NCBI GenBank assembly: GCA_040508085.1
Contig: JBEVNO010000169.1
Coordinates: 1 to 32,400 of the forward strand
DNA length: 32,400 nt
Direction: 5' to 3'
From: ZC4RG30 sp040508085
GTDB lineage: Bacteria > Pseudomonadota > Gammaproteobacteria > Steroidobacterales > Steroidobacteraceae
Shown here: positions 29,910 through 32,400 of the stretch, one piece after another
Position numbering within the stretch: the first letter of the stretch is position 1
Layout: every line of letters starts with the position of its first letter
The notes under the pieces: generated by a model
The model's database searches: none
What the model saw: the letters and a program-made list of their open reading frames with translations, nothing else
Told to the model about the DNA's origin: nothing
Position numbers and translations under genes: made by a program

Positions 29910-32270
29910 ATGTCCCGATCGAAGCAAGTGCTCTCCGTTCCCTGCCTGGTGCCCGCGCTGCTGCTGGCGCCCTTCGCTGCGTCGGCGCAACAACCGCCGG
30001 GCGAAGAACAGGCACTGGAGGCCGTCGTCATCATCGGGCAGGCCACCACCTATTCCAAGACGACGGTCAGCGATGAGACCCTGGCGCGCCTGCCGGTGCT
30101 CGGCAGCGTCAACGATGCGCTGAACGAACTGCCAGGCGTGGCCGTCACCGAGGCAGATGCCTACGGCTCCTCTGCGTGGGGCACGCAGATCGCGATGCGT
30201 GGCTTCGTGGCCAACCGCGACCGCGCGCAGATCGGTACCACCATCGACGGCCTGCCCAATGGTGGTTCGCTGTATGCCGGCGGTGCCATGGCCAACCGTT
30301 ACATCGACACGCTGGACCTGAAGACCATTGAAGTGAGCCAGGGCACGGCCGATGTCTCCTCGCGCTCCAACGAGGCACTGGGCGGCACACTGAACTTCCT
30401 GACCAGTGATCCGCTGAGCGAAAGCCGTCTGCGGCTGCTCGCCGGGGCCGGCAGCTACGACGCCTCCAAGTACTATGCGCGCTACGACACCGGCCTGCTG
30501 TTCGGCAACACCCGCGCCTTCGTCAGCGCCTCGTCGTCGCGCAATTCGGACTGGATCGACGGCAGCACCACCACCGGCCGCGATCACCTGAACGCGAAGT
30601 TCATCAGCGATATCGGCAACTGGACGCTCACCGGCTTTTTCGCCTACGACGATGCTGACGAGTCCGAATATGTCGGCGTCACGCTCGACCAGTTCAAGGC
30701 CGATCCCGACCATGACCTGCTCACTGGCGAACTCACCGGCATCCCGTACATCGACCAGAACTACCGCTCGGGCTCGCGTGCATTGCGCGAGAACAGCTTC
30801 GGCTACCTGCGCGCGGCCTTCGATGCCGGTGCCGGCATCAAGGGCAATGTCACAGGCTATGCGCACAAGATGCAGGGCCGCGGCGACTGGATCCCGCAGT
30901 ACCTGGTCGACGTCACCAACGACGGTGCGGGTCGCCCGAACACGGAATTCCAGGGCGGTTTCACGGTGCGCGGCGGCCCGCAGCTGGGCACGATCAAGTA
31001 CGTCACGCCCACCGGCGCGACCGCGCCGATGATCGCCGGCTGCGTGGGCAGCGCCGTGCTGCCGGCCGAGTACAACCCCGCCTGCTATCCGGCCGGTTCC
31101 GAGGCCGTGCAGTCGTATCGCCATACGCACTACGACAATGATCGCGCCGGCTTCACTGGCGACCTGGACTGGAGCACCGCATTCGCCGGCATCGACAACA
31201 CCCTGCGCGGCGGCGTGTGGCTGGAGAACCTCGATCGCAGCGAGACGCGCGACTGGCACCGCCTCACCAATGTGGGCGTCAACATCGCCTTCGACCACAC
31301 GCCGTACTACGTGCAGTGGCGGGACGAATTCAGCGCCGACACACGCATGGCCTATGCGGAGGACGTGCTGGACTTCGGCGCCGTCAAGGCACGTGCAGGC
31401 GTGAAGCGTTTCTGGATCGACCAGTCCCGCGATCGCGTGATCGGCGACAACACCGTGGTGAACAAGAACTCCAAGTCCGATCCCCTGGTGTCGCTGGGCC
31501 TGACATGGACGCTGCCGGTGGAGGGCGTCGAGGCCTTCGCGGGCTTCTCGCAGAACTACTCGGCCATCTTCAACAACGTGCTGCAGCGGACCAACCAGCT
31601 GTCGCTGAACGAGGTGGAGCCGGAGACCGCCGACAACGTGGAGCTGGGCCTGCGCGTGGACCGCGGCCCGTTCATCGCCTCGGCCACGCTCTACAGCATC
31701 AAGTTCGACAACCGCATCGAGGCGCTGACGGCGAGCCTGGTGGATGGCATCGACTATCTGGGCCAGAACGATGTGCTGTATCTCAATGTCGGTGGCATCA
31801 AGAGCAAGGGCGTGGAAGCCATGTTCAACTACCGGCTCGGCGGTGGCTGGATCCTCGGCTCCTCCTATACCTACAACGACTCCAGCTACAAGGGCACGGG
31901 CGACGCGGCGCAGGATGCGGCGCTGAACCTGGTCCCCGGCGCCCAGGTGGCCGGCGCGGCCAGGCACACACTGGTGGCTTCGGCCGACTGGCGCGGCCAG
32001 AGCTGGAACTTCGGCATCTCCGGTCGCTACACCGGCAAGCGCCCGCTGGACCGTGCGAACGACGAGTCGCTGTCTTCAGTGACCATCTGGAATGCCAATG
32101 TCGGCTTCGACCTGACGCAGCTGTCACCGCAGCTGAAGGGCGCATCGGCCAACCTCGTGGTCACCAACCTCACGAATGAGGAATACCTCTCGGGGGTCGA
32201 GAATGCCGGCAGCTCGGCGTTCATCGGTGCGCCGCGCACGGTGGTGTTCTCGGTCAGCGTCGAGCTGTAA
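29910..32270 (+). CDS. TonB-dependent outer-membrane receptor
   Basis: 786 aa. Signal peptide about 1-25 (LLLAPFAASAQQ), TonB box-like segment EAVVIIGQATTY, plug domain (LNELPGVAVTEADAYGSSAWGTQIAMRGF ... TIEVSQGTADVSSRSNEALGGTLNFLTSDP), then the barrel, ending VVFSVSVEL. Two loop cysteines about 14 residues apart (AGCVG ... PACYPAG) may form a disulfide. I chose the ATG at 29910, right before the signal peptide. The ligand is unknown; the plug differs from that of the other receptor in the window, so the substrates probably differ. A probable Tat-exported protein gene follows after 10 bp. Confidence 0.93.
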   Translation: MSRSKQVLSVPCLVPALLLAPFAASAQQPPGEEQALEAVVIIGQATTYSKTTVSDETLARLPVLGSVNDALNELPGVAVTEADAYGSSAWGTQIAMRGFVANRDRAQIGTTIDGLPNGGSLYAGGAMANRYIDTLDLKTIEVSQGTADVSSRSNEALGGTLNFLTSDPLSESRLRLLAGAGSYDASKYYARYDTGLLFGNTRAFVSASSSRNSDWIDGSTTTGRDHLNAKFISDIGNWTLTGFFAYDDADESEYVGVTLDQFKADPDHDLLTGELTGIPYIDQNYRSGSRALRENSFGYLRAAFDAGAGIKGNVTGYAHKMQGRGDWIPQYLVDVTNDGAGRPNTEFQGGFTVRGGPQLGTIKYVTPTGATAPMIAGCVGSAVLPAEYNPACYPAGSEAVQSYRHTHYDNDRAGFTGDLDWSTAFAGIDNTLRGGVWLENLDRSETRDWHRLTNVGVNIAFDHTPYYVQWRDEFSADTRMAYAEDVLDFGAVKARAGVKRFWIDQSRDRVIGDNTVVNKNSKSDPLVSLGLTWTLPVEGVEAFAGFSQNYSAIFNNVLQRTNQLSLNEVEPETADNVELGLRVDRGPFIASATLYSIKFDNRIEALTASLVDGIDYLGQNDVLYLNVGGIKSKGVEAMFNYRLGGGWILGSSYTYNDSSYKGTGDAAQDAALNLVPGAQVAGAARHTLVASADWRGQSWNFGISGRYTGKRPLDRANDESLSSVTIWNANVGFDLTQLSPQLKGASANLVVTNLTNEEYLSGVENAGSSAFIGAPRTVVFSVSVEL

Positions 32271-32280
32271 GGCGCGGCCC

Positions 32281-32400
32281 ATGCCCTCCAGGCGGCAAGC
32301 AGACCATGCCAACCTGATCCGCCGGCGCCTGCTGCAGGCGGGGCTGGCGGCCAGCGCGGCGAGCCTGCTGCCTCCGGCCATTGCCCGCGCCGCGGCCATC
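32281..32400 (+). CDS. N-terminus of a probable Tat-exported protein, cut by the window end
   Basis: 40 codons are visible from the ATG at 32281. The sequence begins MPSRRQADHANLIRRRLLQA and continues as an Ala/Leu-rich hydrophobic stretch ending PPAIARAAAI, a twin-arginine signal (RRRLLQAG) with an Ala-x-Ala cleavage region. It follows the TonB receptor by 10 bp and is probably co-transcribed. The mature domain lies outside the window, so no function can be given; exported phosphoesterases or oxidoreductases are common next to such receptors. Confidence 0.65.
   Translation, partial: MPSRRQADHANLIRRRLLQAGLAASAASLLPPAIARAAAI

Noticed and set aside
29844..31967. Minus-strand 707-codon open frame
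   Set aside because: Antisense to the second TonB receptor; shadow composition and no ribosome-binding site.
1..32400. CRISPR arrays, insertion sequences, prophage genes, tRNA or rRNA
   Set aside because: No regularly spaced repeats, transposase or integrase motifs, or structural RNA signatures were seen on either strand.

Overview
The window is high-GC DNA with dense, mostly minus-strand genes. The housekeeping set (gltA, C+ type rpmE, hemW-rdgB-rph, a PP2C phosphatase and yicC), two TonB-dependent receptors and a GGDEF-EAL protein point to a Gram-negative proteobacterium, most likely a gammaproteobacterium of Xanthomonadales/Steroidobacterales/Nevskiales type. That placement is inferred from gene content and order; no rRNA is present. 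I see no tRNA, rRNA, CRISPR array, insertion sequence or integrase.

Region 1 (1-7553) is core genome. It holds citrate synthase (3' end outside the window), an M48 lipoprotein protease and ribosomal protein L31. A 368-bp AT-richer intergenic segment with three DnaA-box-like sites follows. A tight minus-strand operon comes next (PP2C phosphatase, rph, rdgB, hemW, joined by 4-nt overlaps or 1-nt gaps), and yicC diverges from it.

Region 2 (7584-21805) looks accessory and is the most interesting part. A six-gene minus-strand operon encodes a sugar-porter-like MFS transporter, an exported epoxide-hydrolase-like enzyme fused to a cupin, a small alpha/beta hydrolase, a YcaC-like cysteine hydrolase, a XapX membrane peptide and a YdhP/AraJ-like MFS transporter. 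A TonB-dependent receptor diverges from it. Beyond the receptor lie two tandem paralogous regulators of about 920 residues each (OmpR-type winged helix, NTPase, TPR-like tail), overlapping by 4 nt, and then a Crp/Fnr-type regulator. The motif TTAACA-N3-ATTAGCA occurs ahead of both the hydrolase operon and the regulator pair, in the same orientation. My reading is a self-contained uptake, hydrolysis and export module with its own regulators. The substrate is unknown.

Region 3 (21947-27535) holds a small orphan ORF, a membrane GGDEF-EAL protein whose start lies 1 nt after a GspG-like pseudopilin gene, a low-affinity iron permease family protein, two very small proteins (64 and 58 aa) and the Ku protein of bacterial end joining. 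No ligD is in the window.

Region 4 (27669-32400) holds an M13 (PepO/neprilysin-like) lipoprotein peptidase and, divergent from it, a second TonB-dependent receptor whose Shine-Dalgarno is part of a 9-bp hairpin. The first 40 codons of a probable Tat-exported protein end the window.
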